Positions 54,700 to 63,657 are shown, counted from the stretch's first letter. The stretch: 64,000 nt of DNA from Acidobacteriota bacterium (GCA_025463135.1 JAOAPY010000045.1:62001-126000); one strand, 5' to 3'. The notes: generated by a model from the letters alone, not told the origin. Made by a program: numbers and translations.

Positions 54700-55333
54700 G
54701 CCAGCAATTACAGAACCGTGAGCGGACCGGGATCCTGGCCGGGGGTGGTGGATGCGACCGGATCATTGACTCAAGCTTGAGTAATATTACCCGTCGCTAC
54801 CGCTCCGGGTTCCGCATACACGCACCGCATTGTTGAACCTTGCAAACGATCCCAGGCGTTGTGAATTCCTTGCTCCGGCAACCCTTCAATTCTTCGACTA
54901 GTTTGACACTTCCGGCGGCATCGCAAGTCCCGTCGAGGACTAAAGAGTAAGCTGCGCACGCCACGCATTATTCGCGCGCTCAATATTATCAGAAACTGCG
55001 TTTTCCGAAGTTCGGCCTTGCACCAACAAAATGATGCGTAACTTTGCTTAGTCAACAGACAAATCGAGCGCGCCGCGCGAGTTGTCTCGCCAGTTGCCCG
55101 CCCGTGCCCACCCTTGATTCCTGAGGCATTAGCTTGCACTATATCGAACGCTGGCCAGGATTCAACCAGCGGACGCAGCATCAATACAAAGATGAAAACG
55201 CTCAAAACAACCGAAATACCTGAAAAACCAAGCAAATTCGGGGATTAGGCCGAAATGGCAATCGCGGCCGGTGGCTTCCTGTCCCGGATGTCTTAGAACC
55301 CCGGAAACTCTTCTCCCAGGAGGAAAAATATCG
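54700..55333. other. Divergent control region between the NRPS genes and the mbtH-like gene
   Basis: About 630 bp separate the first NRPS start from the MbtH-like start, and both promoters must lie here. Small open frames cross it on both strands but have no protein-like features. A 14-bp perfect palindrome (54769-54782) lies about 90 bp upstream of the NRPS start. TTGACA occurs at 54903-54908 on the plus strand, but no convincing -10 box follows. I do not see a recognisable Fur box. Confidence 0.5.
54769..54782. promoter_or_regulatory. 14-bp perfect palindrome, candidate operator
   Basis: ACTCAAGCTTGAGT is self-complementary and followed by AATATT, upstream of the 53-kb NRPS strand. Position and symmetry suit a dimeric regulator, but no regulator gene is in the window and a 14-bp palindrome can occur by chance. 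Confidence 0.3.
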
Positions 55334-55555
55334 ATGCAAAATGACGAACGGGAAGACAACACAATCTACAAGGTAGTAGTCAACCACGAGGAGCAGTACT
55401 CGATTTGGCCCGCCCACCGCGAGAATGCCCTGGGTTGGACGGATGCCGGAAAGTCCGGAACCAAGGCAGAATGCCTGGACTACATCAAGGAAGTCTGGAC
55501 TGACATGCGACCCCTCAGCCTCAGAAAAAAGATGGAAGAGGCGCCCAAGGGATAA
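55334..55555 (+). CDS. MbtH-like protein, NRPS adenylation partner
   Basis: Small 73-residue protein with the full MbtH signature: [40 protein letters not shown], including the three conserved Trp at 25, 35 and 55. MbtH-like proteins bind A domains and aid their folding or activity. The start is firm: AGGAGG at 55318-55323 lies ten bases before the ATG, the strongest ribosome binding site in the cluster. An in-frame start at 55271 would add 21 residues absent from the family. The gene is divergent from the NRPS genes and about 230 bp before the PPTase, so it probably serves this cluster. Confidence 0.95.
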   Translation: MQNDEREDNTIYKVVVNHEEQYSIWPAHRENALGWTDAGKSGTKAECLDYIKEVWTDMRPLSLRKKMEEAPKG

Positions 55556-55606
55556 CGCTGACGCCTTGATGAGCGGTTTCCCAGATTCGGCGGCCGGCGC
55601 AGAGAG

Positions 55607-55745
55607 GTCAGTACCACCTGCGTAAGCGGGTGGGTCTTCAATTGCGGTTAGAGATTTCGGATTCTTCGTTTCCTTAGTTAATCGCAATTCCACATTCGTA
55701 ATTCACAAATCGCCTGACCCACCCGCTTACGCAGGTGGTACTGAC
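55607..55745. repeat. 139-bp MITE-like element with perfect 30-bp inverted ends
   Basis: GTCAGTACCACCTGCGTAAG... at 55607-55636 is the exact reverse complement of 55716-55745. The 79-base centre is AT-rich with no coding signal. Size and perfect ends resemble a non-autonomous mobile element; no target duplication or transposase is evident. It lies between the mbtH-like and PPTase genes and contains a GTG at 55735 that I reject as the PPTase start. Confidence 0.75.
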
Positions 55746-55785
55746 AAATCCCGTGCGCCAATCCTTACCAGATCCGAGAGGCCGC

Positions 55786-56520
55786 ATGCCAATCTGGCCC
55801 GCTCCGCCGGATCAATCATCGCTGGCAACCAGCGAGGTTCAGATCTGGCGGGCATCGCTGGATCAGTCGCCGACAACTGTCGATCATCTGCGGCAACTCC
55901 TTGCTCCCGACGAACAGTCACGCGCCGATCGCTTTCACTTCGAAGCGGACCGGCGCCACTTCATCGTTGCACGTGGATATTTGAGAACGCTGCTGGGACG
56001 CTATCTCGGCTTAGCTCCGCAGGGGATCCAATTCGTTTATACAAAGTACGGCAAGCCGTCGCTGGCGATGGAATTGGACCAGCATCTGAAATTTAATCTG
56101 GCACACTCCGGCGGCCTCGCTCTTTACGCCTTCACACTGCTGGGCGAGATCGGCATTGACCTGGAACACATCCGTCCCGAATTCACCGGGGATGATATTG
56201 CACGGCGTTTTTTTTCCGCGACGGAGGTGACCGCGCTGGACCAGCTGCCGGTCACGGAGCGGCATCAGGCCTTTTTTGATTGTTGGACCAGGAAGGAAGC
56301 CTTCATCAAAGCCAAAGGCCCCGGGTTGTCACTCGGCCTTGATCAATTCGATGTGACGCTAAGTCCGGATCGACCCGCCAAACTCTTACGCACGGGTTGG
56401 GATGAGGCTGAAGCGTCGCGCTGGTCGCTGCAGGCGATTGACGTCGGGCCTGCGTATGCCGCCGCCGTCGCGATCGAAGCCCACGATTGGCAGGTGAGTT
56501 ATTTCCAAGTGAAAAATTGA
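55786..56520 (+). CDS. Sfp-type 4'-phosphopantetheinyl transferase
   Basis: The 244-residue enzyme transfers phosphopantetheine from CoA to carrier-domain serines, activating the T domains of the NRPS. Family motifs are FNLAHSGG near 103, the metal-binding GIDLE (D125, E127), and WTRKEAFIKAKGPGL (E171, K175). The length suits the Sfp/HetI class rather than the short AcpS class. The start at 55786 is preceded by GAGAGG at 55776-55781; the upstream GTG at 55735 lies in a mobile-element-like repeat. Its position next to the mbtH-like gene and the NRPS strand argues for a dedicated role, though it could also serve other carrier proteins. Confidence 0.93.
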   Translation: MPIWPAPPDQSSLATSEVQIWRASLDQSPTTVDHLRQLLAPDEQSRADRFHFEADRRHFIVARGYLRTLLGRYLGLAPQGIQFVYTKYGKPSLAMELDQHLKFNLAHSGGLALYAFTLLGEIGIDLEHIRPEFTGDDIARRFFSATEVTALDQLPVTERHQAFFDCWTRKEAFIKAKGPGLSLGLDQFDVTLSPDRPAKLLRTGWDEAEASRWSLQAIDVGPAYAAAVAIEAHDWQVSYFQVKN

Positions 56521-56802
56521 TGACCGGGCGGGCTTCAGAACTTGTAGGATGATTGATCTCCCAAGGCAAAAATTCTCGTGCACACCGGAAAGTCAGGAAG
56601 GGGACGCTGTGCCCGCCTCATGTTGCCCACGATCAATCAGCAACGGCAGCATCAATTCTTAGGACAGTTACCGATCTACCCTTCTTGAGTATTACCAACC
56701 TAAGAAGCGAGGACACGGGTCCCTTTCCTGCTGCCCGATGGGACTAATTTCAAATAGGAAGATGGAATTAAGAAAGATTCCGCAGAGGTGGTGTCTCGAA
56801 CC

Positions 56803-57273
56803 TTATTTCTTCATTCTCTCGATCATCGCGGTAGTGGACACGCCTTCAATAAACGGCAATGAGACGACCTTGCCGCCGGCGGCTTCGACTTCTTCGCGCC
56901 CGTGAATCTCGTCCAAACCGTAGTCCCCGCCTTTGACCAACACGTCCGGCAACAGCGCCGCAATCAGCGTCCGCGGAGAGACGTCGTCAAAGACATGGAC
57001 GTACGTTACCTGGCGCAACGCGGCCAGCACCTCAGCCCTTTCCAGTTCATTGACGATAGGTCGGCCGCTGCCTTTCAACTCCCGCACGGTGCGATCGCTG
57101 TTGATCGCCACGATGAGCGCATCACCCAGTCCGCGCGCCGCCGCCAGGTAACGCACGTGGCCCACATGCAGGAGGTCAAATACGCCGTTGGTAAAAACGA
57201 GGGTCTTGCCCATTGTGCGCAAGGCCGCGCGCTCTGAAAGGAGTTGTGAACGTGAATAGATTTTGTCGAGCAT
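56803..57273 (-). CDS. rfaE2: RfaE2/HldE-type heptose (or related sugar) nucleotidyltransferase
   Basis: The 156-residue protein belongs to the cytidylyltransferase-fold family. It shows [12 protein letters not shown] with the HxGH nucleotide-binding motif at 36-39, [12 protein letters not shown], and the terminal [11 protein letters not shown] that matches the ISTT-type motif. Stand-alone RfaE2 proteins of this size adenylylate D-glycero-beta-D-manno-heptose 1-phosphate for ADP-heptose and lipopolysaccharide. The kinase half is absent here and must be elsewhere if the pathway exists. The start at 57271-57273 is preferred over an in-frame TTG at 57303. It is divergent from lysS and not obviously part of the NRPS cluster. 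Confidence 0.85.
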   Translation of the reverse strand: MLDKIYSRSQLLSERAALRTMGKTLVFTNGVFDLLHVGHVRYLAAARGLGDALIVAINSDRTVRELKGSGRPIVNELERAEVLAALRQVTYVHVFDDVSPRTLIAALLPDVLVKGGDYGLDEIHGREEVEAAGGKVVSLPFIEGVSTTAMIERMKK

Positions 57274-57325
57274 TGAGCAACTGAATTTACCACGCGAATC
57301 CAAAAATCCGTGAACCAGGAAACCC

Positions 57326-57387
57326 GTGAATCGGAAACCGTGACAAGCAAGCGGATTCAGTTCGACTGGTCACGGTTTCCGGTTCAC
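57326..57387. repeat. 19-bp inverted repeat upstream of lysS
   Basis: GTGAATCGGAAACCGTGAC at 57326-57344 and GTCACGGTTTCCGGTTCAC at 57369-57387 match at 18 of 19 positions. It lies between the divergent rfaE2-like and lysS genes, in codons that would belong to an over-long lysS start. It may be a leader hairpin or a dispersed repeat. Confidence 0.65.
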
Positions 57388-57432
57388 GGTTTTTATCTCT
57401 ATAATTCGCGCTTTACTCTGCGGGAGAAAATT

Positions 57433-59277
57433 TTGGCCGATCAATCAATACAAGACATCATTCCGGATAACGATCAGACTCGCGCGCGGCACGAGCATCT
57501 CAATTCGTTGCGCCAGTTGGTGGGCAACGTTTATCCCAACAAGTTCACTCGCAGTCAGGTTGTCGAGCCGGGGCATGAGGATACAATCACCGCAATCGGC
57601 GCAAGGTTTCGCGCCTATGAACCCACAATCGCCGAAGGCGACAAGCCGACGCCCGAAGAAATCGAAAAGGCGAATCAGGAATTGAATAAGGTCACCGTGC
57701 GTCTCGCGGGACGCATTGCCGCGCCGCCGCGCGTGATGGGCAAAGCCGCTTTCGTCCACCTATCTGATGGCGCCGGCCGCCTGCAGGTCTATGTGCGCAA
57801 AGCCGACGTGAAGGCCGTCAACAATGACACCGGCGCTTTGATAGAAGAGGAAGGAAAGGGCTGGGAACTCTTCGGCCTGCTGGATCACGGCGACTTCATC
57901 GGCGCCGAAGGCTATCTTTTCGTGACCAGGACCGGTGAGCTTTCAGTGCACGTGCAAACTTTGCAGTTTCTGGCAAAGGCGCTGTTGCCGCTGCCCGACA
58001 AGATGCACGGGATAAACGATCCGGAACTTCGCCAGCGCCAACGCTATGTGGATTTGATTGCCGGCAGTTTGAAGCTGGATCGCGAAGAAGGCGAACTGAC
58101 TCCGCGCGAAGTTTTCGAAAGACGCTCGGCAATCATTCGCGAGCTGCGCGGCTATCTTGAAGAGCATGGTTATATCGAAGTGGAAACGCCGATGCTTACG
58201 CCGTTGGCCACGGGTGCGGCTGCGAAACCATTCGAGACTTATCACAACGCCTTGGGGATTCCCCTCTACGCGCGCATTGCGCCGGAGCTTTATCTAAAGC
58301 GGCTGCTGGTGGGCGGATTTGAAAAGGTTTATGAGCTGAATCGCAATTTCCGAAACGAAGGTATTTCGTCGCGGCACAATCCTGAGTTCACGATGCTCGA
58401 GTTCTACTGGGCCTATGCCGACGTGAATCAGATGATGGACTTTTGCGAAGAGATGATTCGTACGACTGTCATGAAAGCAGTCGGCGATACTAAAGTGAGA
58501 TTCGGCGAGCACGAGTTCGCTTTCTCGCAACCGTTTCGCCGGCTGTCAATGAGGGAAGCGATTGCGACTTCATGGCGGCTACGCTTTCAGTACTGCCAAA
58601 GCGCCGTAGAAATAGTTGACGAATGGTTTGACGACGGCAAGCGAATAGCTTTCCTTGCTCAGTTTCTAAAACTCCTCGGCCTGGCGAGTCTTGATCCTGT
58701 AATGGAACAAGCTTTCATTGGAGCCGAGAGACAAAAGTACCTAAATCAGGAGTTTGCGTTCGCATGGGAAAACGCAAGAACTTATCAAGAACTGACCGAT
58801 TCACGAGGTCAGCAAGCAAGCGCAGTTGCCGAGGACTTACTCTATCTCTTTGAGGAGTTGGCTGAACCTACTCTGATTCAGCCGACTTTCATTTACGACT
58901 ACCCAAAGCCAATATCGCCGCTCTCGAAAGCCTCGCCAACTGACCCAACAGTTGCCGAACGTTTCGAACTTTTCATCGCTGGTATGGAATGGGCGAATGG
59001 GTTTTCGGAATTAAACGATCCGGCCGAACAATTCCAACGTTTCAACGATCAGGTGCAGCAGCGCGAGCGTGGTGATGAGGAAGCGATGGTCATGGACGAA
59101 GACTACATTCGCGCGCTGTCATACGGCATGCCGCCGGCGGCCGGGATTGGCATCGGCATCGATCGCTTCACCATGCTCTTGACCAACCGGCAATCAATTC
59201 GCGACGTAATCCTGTTCCCGCATCTGCGCCCCGAACGCAAACGCGAAGAGACAGAGGACCCACCGACAAGCGAGTAA
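57433..59277 (+). CDS. lysS: Lysyl-tRNA synthetase, class II, with unusual insertion
   Basis: This enzyme charges tRNA-Lys. It has an OB-fold anticodon domain (VRLAGRI...[15 protein letters not shown]) and a class II catalytic domain: motif 2 [28 protein letters not shown]-type region (about residues 302-330), the [11 protein letters not shown] and NGFSELNDP segments, and motif 3 [14 protein letters not shown] choose TTG at 57433 (614 residues), preceded by GGGAG, because the frame upstream runs through an inverted repeat. Between SMREAI and [15 protein letters not shown] there are about 94 residues where the Escherichia coli enzyme has about 41. This stretch has more AT-rich codons and no similarity I recognise. 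The catalytic motifs are intact, so the enzyme is probably active. Confidence 0.95.
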   Translation: MADQSIQDIIPDNDQTRARHEHLNSLRQLVGNVYPNKFTRSQVVEPGHEDTITAIGARFRAYEPTIAEGDKPTPEEIEKANQELNKVTVRLAGRIAAPPRVMGKAAFVHLSDGAGRLQVYVRKADVKAVNNDTGALIEEEGKGWELFGLLDHGDFIGAEGYLFVTRTGELSVHVQTLQFLAKALLPLPDKMHGINDPELRQRQRYVDLIAGSLKLDREEGELTPREVFERRSAIIRELRGYLEEHGYIEVETPMLTPLATGAAAKPFETYHNALGIPLYARIAPELYLKRLLVGGFEKVYELNRNFRNEGISSRHNPEFTMLEFYWAYADVNQMMDFCEEMIRTTVMKAVGDTKVRFGEHEFAFSQPFRRLSMREAIATSWRLRFQYCQSAVEIVDEWFDDGKRIAFLAQFLKLLGLASLDPVMEQAFIGAERQKYLNQEFAFAWENARTYQELTDSRGQQASAVAEDLLYLFEELAEPTLIQPTFIYDYPKPISPLSKASPTDPTVAERFELFIAGMEWANGFSELNDPAEQFQRFNDQVQQRERGDEEAMVMDEDYIRALSYGMPPAAGIGIGIDRFTMLLTNRQSIRDVILFPHLRPERKREETEDPPTSE

Positions 59278-59411
59278 GACAACGGTCCGCGAAAATGATT
59301 GCTTCAATGAAGAGGCTCCTCTCGTTCTCTCCCGGTTCAGACAGTCTGTGAAAATTTGGAGTTGGATGCCCCGGCCACGCCGTTGAAACCGGGTGAGAAT
59401 GAGACAGTTTC

Positions 59412-59900
59412 TTATTTCGCGATCGTCTCCTGGTGTGTTATCACCAACCACTTACCACCGCGGCGCACGAAGGTGGTGCTGGCCCAGGCTGGCTTAGTCG
59501 CCTCACCACCGCAGGTGGCATCGGAGCTGCCCTTGTACGTAAGCACGGCCGCATCACTATCAATCATTGTTAGTTTGAAATCGGTTAATTCAAATGATTT
59601 GACTTCACAGCCCCCGGCCGCCATGTCCTTGAGCAGAGCGGCTTTCCCCTGGATTCCCTGATCACCGATGCCAATCGAGTCCGCGGCGACCCAGGCCTTA
59701 AACGGTTTCGAGTCCTTATTTTTCCACGCTTCCCAAAGTTTCTTTTCCGTGGCTATCAGACTTTTCTGGATCTGGGCCTTGCTCATCGCCGGCTTTGGTT
59801 TGGGCGAGGGTTCGGGTGTTGGCTTGGTGGCCTCTTGAGCAAGCGAAGCCGAAGCCAGCGCCAGCAGCAGGGTGATAACGAGCGGGAGATACTTTTTCAT
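59412..59900 (-). CDS. Secreted SnoaL/DUF4440-like protein (NTF2 fold)
   Basis: The 162-residue product has a signal peptide (MKKYLPLVITLLLALASASLA), a Pro/Lys linker (TPEPSPKPKP), then about 115 residues in the pattern of DUF4440/SnoaL-like NTF2-fold proteins: an N-terminal helix EKKLWEAWKNKD, central GIQGKAALLKDM, and a terminal strand FVRRGGKWLVITHQE. These domains bind small ligands or have isomerase-like folds; no function can be assigned. The start at 59898-59900 has GGAGG six bases upstream. The frame is open far upstream, but that part runs through repeats. It is the last gene of the polysaccharide-type group. Confidence 0.8.
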   Translation of the reverse strand: MKKYLPLVITLLLALASASLAQEATKPTPEPSPKPKPAMSKAQIQKSLIATEKKLWEAWKNKDSKPFKAWVAADSIGIGDQGIQGKAALLKDMAAGGCEVKSFELTDFKLTMIDSDAAVLTYKGSSDATCGGEATKPAWASTTFVRRGGKWLVITHQETIAK

Positions 59901-59970
59901 ATTCATCCTCCGGTAATCAGAATTTTGGAATTGGTAAAGGAAGTGCTTTGGTCTTTGGTCTTTGGTCTTA

Positions 59971-60072
59971 GGTCTTTGGTTTTTGTGCTTTGTTCTTAGC
60001 TGTTGAGTGCCGCGACCGTCGTGGAAGTTTCGGCAACGACCAGCCAAGAACAAAGCACAAAAACCAAAGACC
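59971..60072. repeat. 27-bp perfect inverted repeat with TTTGGTC-type heptamers
   Basis: GGTCTTTGGTTTTTGTGCTT... at 59971-59997 and its exact reverse complement at 60046-60072 flank a 48-base loop. Heptamers of the TTTGGTC type surround the arms and also occur at 2.8 kb. In RNA it would form a strong hairpin between the YCF48-like and DUF4440-like genes. Confidence 0.8.
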
Positions 60073-60085
60073 AAAGACCTAAGAC

Positions 60086-61171
60086 CTACTTTGCATACGC
60101 GATGATTGTGCCGCCAAAGCCAACCGCCCACGCATGTTCGCGATCTGTGACGAAGATTCGTTCGAGCGGATGCTGCGTACTGCTTGGTTCAGCCGTCCAG
60201 TGCAGACCGCCGTCAGCGGTGCGAATCACCGTCCCGCGCGCGCCCACGGCCCAGCCTTCCAGGTCACTGATAAATTTTACATCCAGCAAGTCGGTCGTAA
60301 TGCCGGCGTCCTGTCGCGTCCAGGTACGTCCCCCATTGATAGTGCGCAGAATGCGGCCGCCGGTGCCGACGGCCCAACCCAATCGATTGTCGACAAAAGA
60401 AGTGGCAGTGAAGCGAATGCCGGCGACATCGGTAGTCAATCTTGAAGCATGCCAGGTGTCACCACCATCCGAAGTCTGTAGAATGGTGGCGCCCGCGCCG
60501 ACCAGCCAGCCGCGATCGTTGTCCACAAAAGCGCCGCCCAAAAGCAGATAACGAGTGGGCAATTGCAAACGCTTCCAATTCTTACCGGCATCAATAGTCG
60601 TGTAGGCAGTGCCGGCCTCGCCAAATACCCAACCGTGGCCTTTACGGGAAAAGATAAGGCGGGTCAGTCGCGTGTCGACATTGCCCCACTTCTTATCGTC
60701 ACCGTTCACATCAACCTTTTCCCAGGTGGTGCCGCCATCTTCCGTGCGCATCAAATAGGTGCGCGGCGCTTCTTTGGTGGACAGTTCGTAGATGTTTGCC
60801 TCGCAAACCAACCAGCCGATTTGGTCGTCCTGGAAATAAACATCCTGGAGCGAGTCTTCGGTTGGTCGAGGTTGAATCTTCCACGTCACGCCACTGTCAG
60901 TCGTCATCAACAGCGCGCCCTTGCTGCCCACGGCCCAACCGGTTTTTTGATTGAGAAAAAAGACAGAGTGCAGCCAACCCAGCGTTCCCGATGTTTGCCG
61001 GCTCCAGGTGGCGGCCGAGGCGGTGAGCGAGAAGGCAGTAAGCAGAAGGCAGAAGGCAGAAGGCAGTAAGTAGCAGGCTGCGCGCGAGACACGGCGATGG
61101 AGAGAGGCGACGAGACGGGGAGGCGGCGCGAGCCATTTTCCATTTGTCATCTGAAATTTATCAATTGTCAT
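60086..61171 (-). CDS. Secreted YCF48-like beta-propeller protein
   Basis: The product of up to 361 residues is built from about six repeats of the BNR/YCF48 type, each with GWAVG or GWLVG followed by a TTDGG(x)TW-like turn (for example [33 protein letters not shown]). It would form a beta-propeller outside the cytoplasm. YCF48 proteins assist photosystem II assembly in plastids, but in non-phototrophs these propellers are generic secreted proteins. The signal-peptide core ([16 protein letters not shown]) is encoded by heptanucleotide repeats, so start and signal may have been shaped by repeat expansion. ATGs at 61171 and 61150 are both possible starts. It lies downstream of the export-protein gene. 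Confidence 0.8.
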   Translation of the reverse strand: MTIDKFQMTNGKWLAPPPRLVASLHRRVSRAACYLLPSAFCLLLTAFSLTASAATWSRQTSGTLGWLHSVFFLNQKTGWAVGSKGALLMTTDSGVTWKIQPRPTEDSLQDVYFQDDQIGWLVCEANIYELSTKEAPRTYLMRTEDGGTTWEKVDVNGDDKKWGNVDTRLTRLIFSRKGHGWVFGEAGTAYTTIDAGKNWKRLQLPTRYLLLGGAFVDNDRGWLVGAGATILQTSDGGDTWHASRLTTDVAGIRFTATSFVDNRLGWAVGTGGRILRTINGGRTWTRQDAGITTDLLDVKFISDLEGWAVGARGTVIRTADGGLHWTAEPSSTQHPLERIFVTDREHAWAVGFGGTIIAYAK

Positions 61172-61306
61172 TGCCTTCTGCCTTCTGCCTTCTGCCTTCA
61201 GCCTTCTGCCCTCTGCCCTCTGCCTTCTGCCTTCTGCCTTCAGCCCTCTGCCTACTGCCTTCTGCCTTCTGCCTTCTCCCTTCTGCCTTCTGCCTCCTGC
61301 TCCTTC
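61172..61306. repeat. CCTTCTG heptanucleotide array
   Basis: About 19 tandem, partly degenerate copies of the seven-base unit CCTTCTG fill the whole gap between the Wza-type gene and the YCF48-like gene. A smaller array of the same unit in the opposite orientation (CAGAAGG) lies at about 61036-61068 inside the YCF48-like gene. The open frames across the array are low-complexity and not genes. Confidence 0.9.
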
Positions 61307-61309
61307 TTC

Positions 61310-62218
61310 TTATAGTCCGGTGAAGATACGCGCGAAGCTCAACGTCTGGGCCATACCCAGGACCTTCTGAACGGACTTCCACTTATTTCCCGGCACAACA
61401 ATCTGATCGCCGGGAATCAGGTAGGTGGAATCGGGAACTTTGCCTTTGTAGATGGCGGACACGTTCACAGGAATCGCGGCGAGTGTGTTATCCGCCTGGC
61501 GACGCAAGAGCACGACTCGGCTCTTATCTCCGGTTCCCAGCACTCCACCGGCTTCGGCAATCGCCTCCGTGACTGTCATTCGGCGATTCATCAGACGAAT
61601 ACCCGGTTGGCCAACATCACCGATGATGCTGTAGCGATAAGACGCAGCTTTATCAAGCGAGACTGTGACCTCTGGATCGATGATGTATTCGTCGTAACGC
61701 TTCTTGATCACTTCCGCCACTTCATCGACTGTTTTGCCATTTACGAACAGACCGCCCGGAATCAGCGCCAGCGAAATTCTGCCGCTGGGGGGAATGGCAA
61801 TACCTGAACGCGAGTAGCGGTCCTGTCCAAATACGGATACGGAAATCACATCCTCGGGACCGAGTCGATAGGTGTTAAAGAAGTTGTTATAGAACGGAAC
61901 GACCGCCGCTTCTTCTGAGCTCTGTTCCTGGCGATTCGCCTGCGTCTCAGGCGGGATGTCGGTTGGCGAAGCAGAAGGCTTCGGTTCCTGCGCGACGCTG
62001 GTGGCCGGTTTTTGTGACTTTGATTTATCAGTCGTGGTTCGCGGCCGGTTTTTGACTGTCGGGTCCTGGGTCGCGACAGGAACTGCCGGGCTGGGAGTGG
62101 CCACGGGCTCCTTGACGGCTGGTTCCTGGGCCATCACCCGCGTGCCTGCGCCGGCGATCGACAGGAACAAAAGAGCCGACGCGAATGCGAGCGGCCGGAT
62201 TATTCTGAAGTGCTGCAT
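61310..62218 (-). CDS. Polysaccharide export protein, Wza-like (Poly_export and SLBB)
   Basis: The 302-residue product is secreted (signal peptide to about residue 30, [25 protein letters not shown]), followed by a Pro/Thr/Lys-rich linker. The Poly_export domain starts with [22 protein letters not shown] and continues to [16 protein letters not shown]. An SLBB domain follows ([30 protein letters not shown]), then [12 protein letters not shown]. Such proteins form the outer-membrane channel for exopolysaccharide. The start at 62216-62218 has GGAGG seven bases upstream. It follows the sugar transferase gene by 50 bp and belongs to the same operon. Confidence 0.92.
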   Translation of the reverse strand: MQHFRIIRPLAFASALLFLSIAGAGTRVMAQEPAVKEPVATPSPAVPVATQDPTVKNRPRTTTDKSKSQKPATSVAQEPKPSASPTDIPPETQANRQEQSSEEAAVVPFYNNFFNTYRLGPEDVISVSVFGQDRYSRSGIAIPPSGRISLALIPGGLFVNGKTVDEVAEVIKKRYDEYIIDPEVTVSLDKAASYRYSIIGDVGQPGIRLMNRRMTVTEAIAEAGGVLGTGDKSRVVLLRRQADNTLAAIPVNVSAIYKGKVPDSTYLIPGDQIVVPGNKWKSVQKVLGMAQTLSFARIFTGL

Positions 62219-62268
62219 ATCTGTACCTCCCAAATTTTTGGTGGAGTTGAGTCTCCACCCGCGACGAC

Positions 62269-63657
62269 TCAATGTGCGCCGCGCCCAAACATGATTATCT
62301 TGATCGTCTCGAAAAGAATGATGGCATCAAGCACCAGGCTCTGGTTTTTGATGTAGTAAAGATCGTACTGGAGCTTTTCTCGCGCATCCGCGATCGAGGC
62401 CCCATACGGATATTTAATTTGGGCCCAGCCCGTGAGTCCCGGCGCAATCAGGTGCCGCTGTTCGTAGTAGGGAATCTCTTCGGCCAATTGCGATACAAAG
62501 TGTGGCCGCTCTGGCCGTGGTCCCACGAAACTCATCTCGCCGCGCAGGATGTTCCAGAACTGCGGTATCTCATCTACGCGGATTTTGCGAATGACTCGCC
62601 CCACGCGCGTGGCCCGGTCATCGCCGTTGCTGGCCCAAACCGGTCCTTCCTTTTCCGCGTCCAATCCCATGGATCGAAACTTCATCAGGACAAAGGGGTG
62701 GCCATTCTTCCCGACTCGTTCCTGTTTATATAAAACCGGACCGGGCGATTCGAGTTTGATCAGAATGGCAGTGACGAGCGCGATGGGCAAAGAAACGATG
62801 GCCCCAATCAGCGCAACCAGCCGATGCATGACGTTACGGAAGAGGCCCGCGATGCGCGCCTGGCGACCGCGCCCGGAAAAGATCAGCCACGATGGCCGCA
62901 GCATGTCCAGTGACACGCGTCCCGTCAAACGCTCGTAGAAGGCCGCGCCTTCTTCGATGGACACGTCACCACCCAGACTCAATTGCAGCAATTCGTGAGT
63001 CGGAAACTGGCCGCGGCGCTCGCCCATGGCTACCACGATGCGATCGACGTTCTCGCGCCGGACAATCTGATCGAGATCGGCCGACAGTCCCAGCACACGC
63101 GGATTCAGCAAGCTCTTGCCCACCAGTTCCGGATCATTGTCGACAAAGCCAACAATGCGATAGCCCGCGTCCTTGCGACCCAGCACTTCGCGCGCCACTT
63201 CCACGGCATTCTCGCCCGAACCCACTACCAGGATGCGTTCGCCGAACTGTGGGTGGCCCAGGAACCAGTGAATACTGACGCGCCAGCCCACCATCAAACT
63301 CAGCGCCAGCGGCAAGGCCAACAAGGAGATACCACGCCCCAGCATGAGATGCGGAAAGATATAGAAAGTGATTGCCAGGGCCACCCAGGCCAGGCCCAGG
63401 GCCTGAACCAGACGCAACACCAATTCGCGCCGGTCATGCATCACCAGAAAATCGTAGAGGTCGTAAAGATAGAAAGCGGCAAGACAGAAAGCGGTCGCCA
63501 CTCCGGCTTTCAGATAGCCGTGGTGCGTCACCAGCTCGATATAACTATCTACGGATCCCAGACGCAGATACACAGCAACGAGTATCGCGCCGAACAACAC
63601 AGTAGCTTCGGCGAGCAGCAGGACTATCGTACGGGTGTTAAGGCGAGTTGATTTCAA
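62269..63657 (-). CDS. Polyprenyl-phosphate sugar-1-phosphate transferase (WbaP/WcaJ type)
   Basis: Product of 462 residues. The N-terminal half has about four to five membrane segments (TIVLLLAEATVLFGAILVAVYL onward), then a Rossmann-like part (ILVVGSGENAVEVAREVLG). After one more membrane segment (ALIGAIVSLPIALVTAILI) comes the catalytic sugar transferase domain: GPVLYKQERVGKNG, FVLMKFRSM, RKIRVDEIPQFWNILRGEM, SFVGPRPERP and APGLTGWAQI. It starts exopolysaccharide synthesis by moving a sugar phosphate to undecaprenyl phosphate. The TTG start overlaps the stop of the kinase gene by three bases, so the two are translationally coupled. Confidence 0.93.
   Translation of the reverse strand: MKSTRLNTRTIVLLLAEATVLFGAILVAVYLRLGSVDSYIELVTHHGYLKAGVATAFCLAAFYLYDLYDFLVMHDRRELVLRLVQALGLAWVALAITFYIFPHLMLGRGISLLALPLALSLMVGWRVSIHWFLGHPQFGERILVVGSGENAVEVAREVLGRKDAGYRIVGFVDNDPELVGKSLLNPRVLGLSADLDQIVRRENVDRIVVAMGERRGQFPTHELLQLSLGGDVSIEEGAAFYERLTGRVSLDMLRPSWLIFSGRGRQARIAGLFRNVMHRLVALIGAIVSLPIALVTAILIKLESPGPVLYKQERVGKNGHPFVLMKFRSMGLDAEKEGPVWASNGDDRATRVGRVIRKIRVDEIPQFWNILRGEMSFVGPRPERPHFVSQLAEEIPYYEQRHLIAPGLTGWAQIKYPYGASIADAREKLQYDLYYIKNQSLVLDAIILFETIKIIMFGRGAH

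Larger units (their letters stand above)
1534..56520. other. NRPS biosynthetic gene cluster (12 adenylation modules, beta-hydroxy-Asp type)
   Basis: Eleven NRPS genes, one free TauD-type oxygenase and an ABC exporter run in the same direction on the minus strand. Gaps are mostly 57-150 bp, with larger ones of 231 and 411 bp. MbtH-like and PPTase genes sit at the head in divergent orientation. Domains counted by eye: 12 A, 12 T, 12 C (several with altered active-site motifs), 2 C-like interface domains, 1 E, 2 N-methyltransferases, 2 TauD-type hydroxylases and 3 thioesterases. Codes can be read for two Thr, two Asp, two beta-Ala and two Ala modules; four A domains have no code I recognise. The boundaries are my choice: the exporter is included because it is codirectional, but it could belong to a surface polysaccharide pathway. 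No TonB receptor, siderophore reductase or regulator gene is visible inside the window. Confidence 0.9.

Noticed and set aside
54903-54908. TTGACA as a -35 box for the mbtH-like gene
   Set aside because: No -10-like hexamer lies 16-18 bases downstream and the site is over 400 bp from the start codon.
54771-55235. 154-codon minus-strand frame in the divergent region
   Set aside because: It has a hydrophobic start, but the rest is Arg/Cys/Ser-rich with no family pattern, and it would block the place where both promoters must lie.
54700-55333. Fur box ahead of a possible siderophore cluster
   Set aside because: No GATAATGATAATCATTATC-like sequence is visible on either strand, so iron control is not supported by the sequence.
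57310-57432. 41-codon upstream extension of lysS
   Set aside because: The codons run through an inverted repeat, and a TTG with GGGAG upstream at 57433 gives the more plausible start.
61172-61306. Possible CRISPR array
   Set aside because: The unit is seven bases with no spacers, so it is a simple tandem repeat.
61097-61315. Plus-strand frame rich in LLPSAFC repeats
   Set aside because: It is translated entirely from the CCTTCTG heptamer array and is low-complexity.
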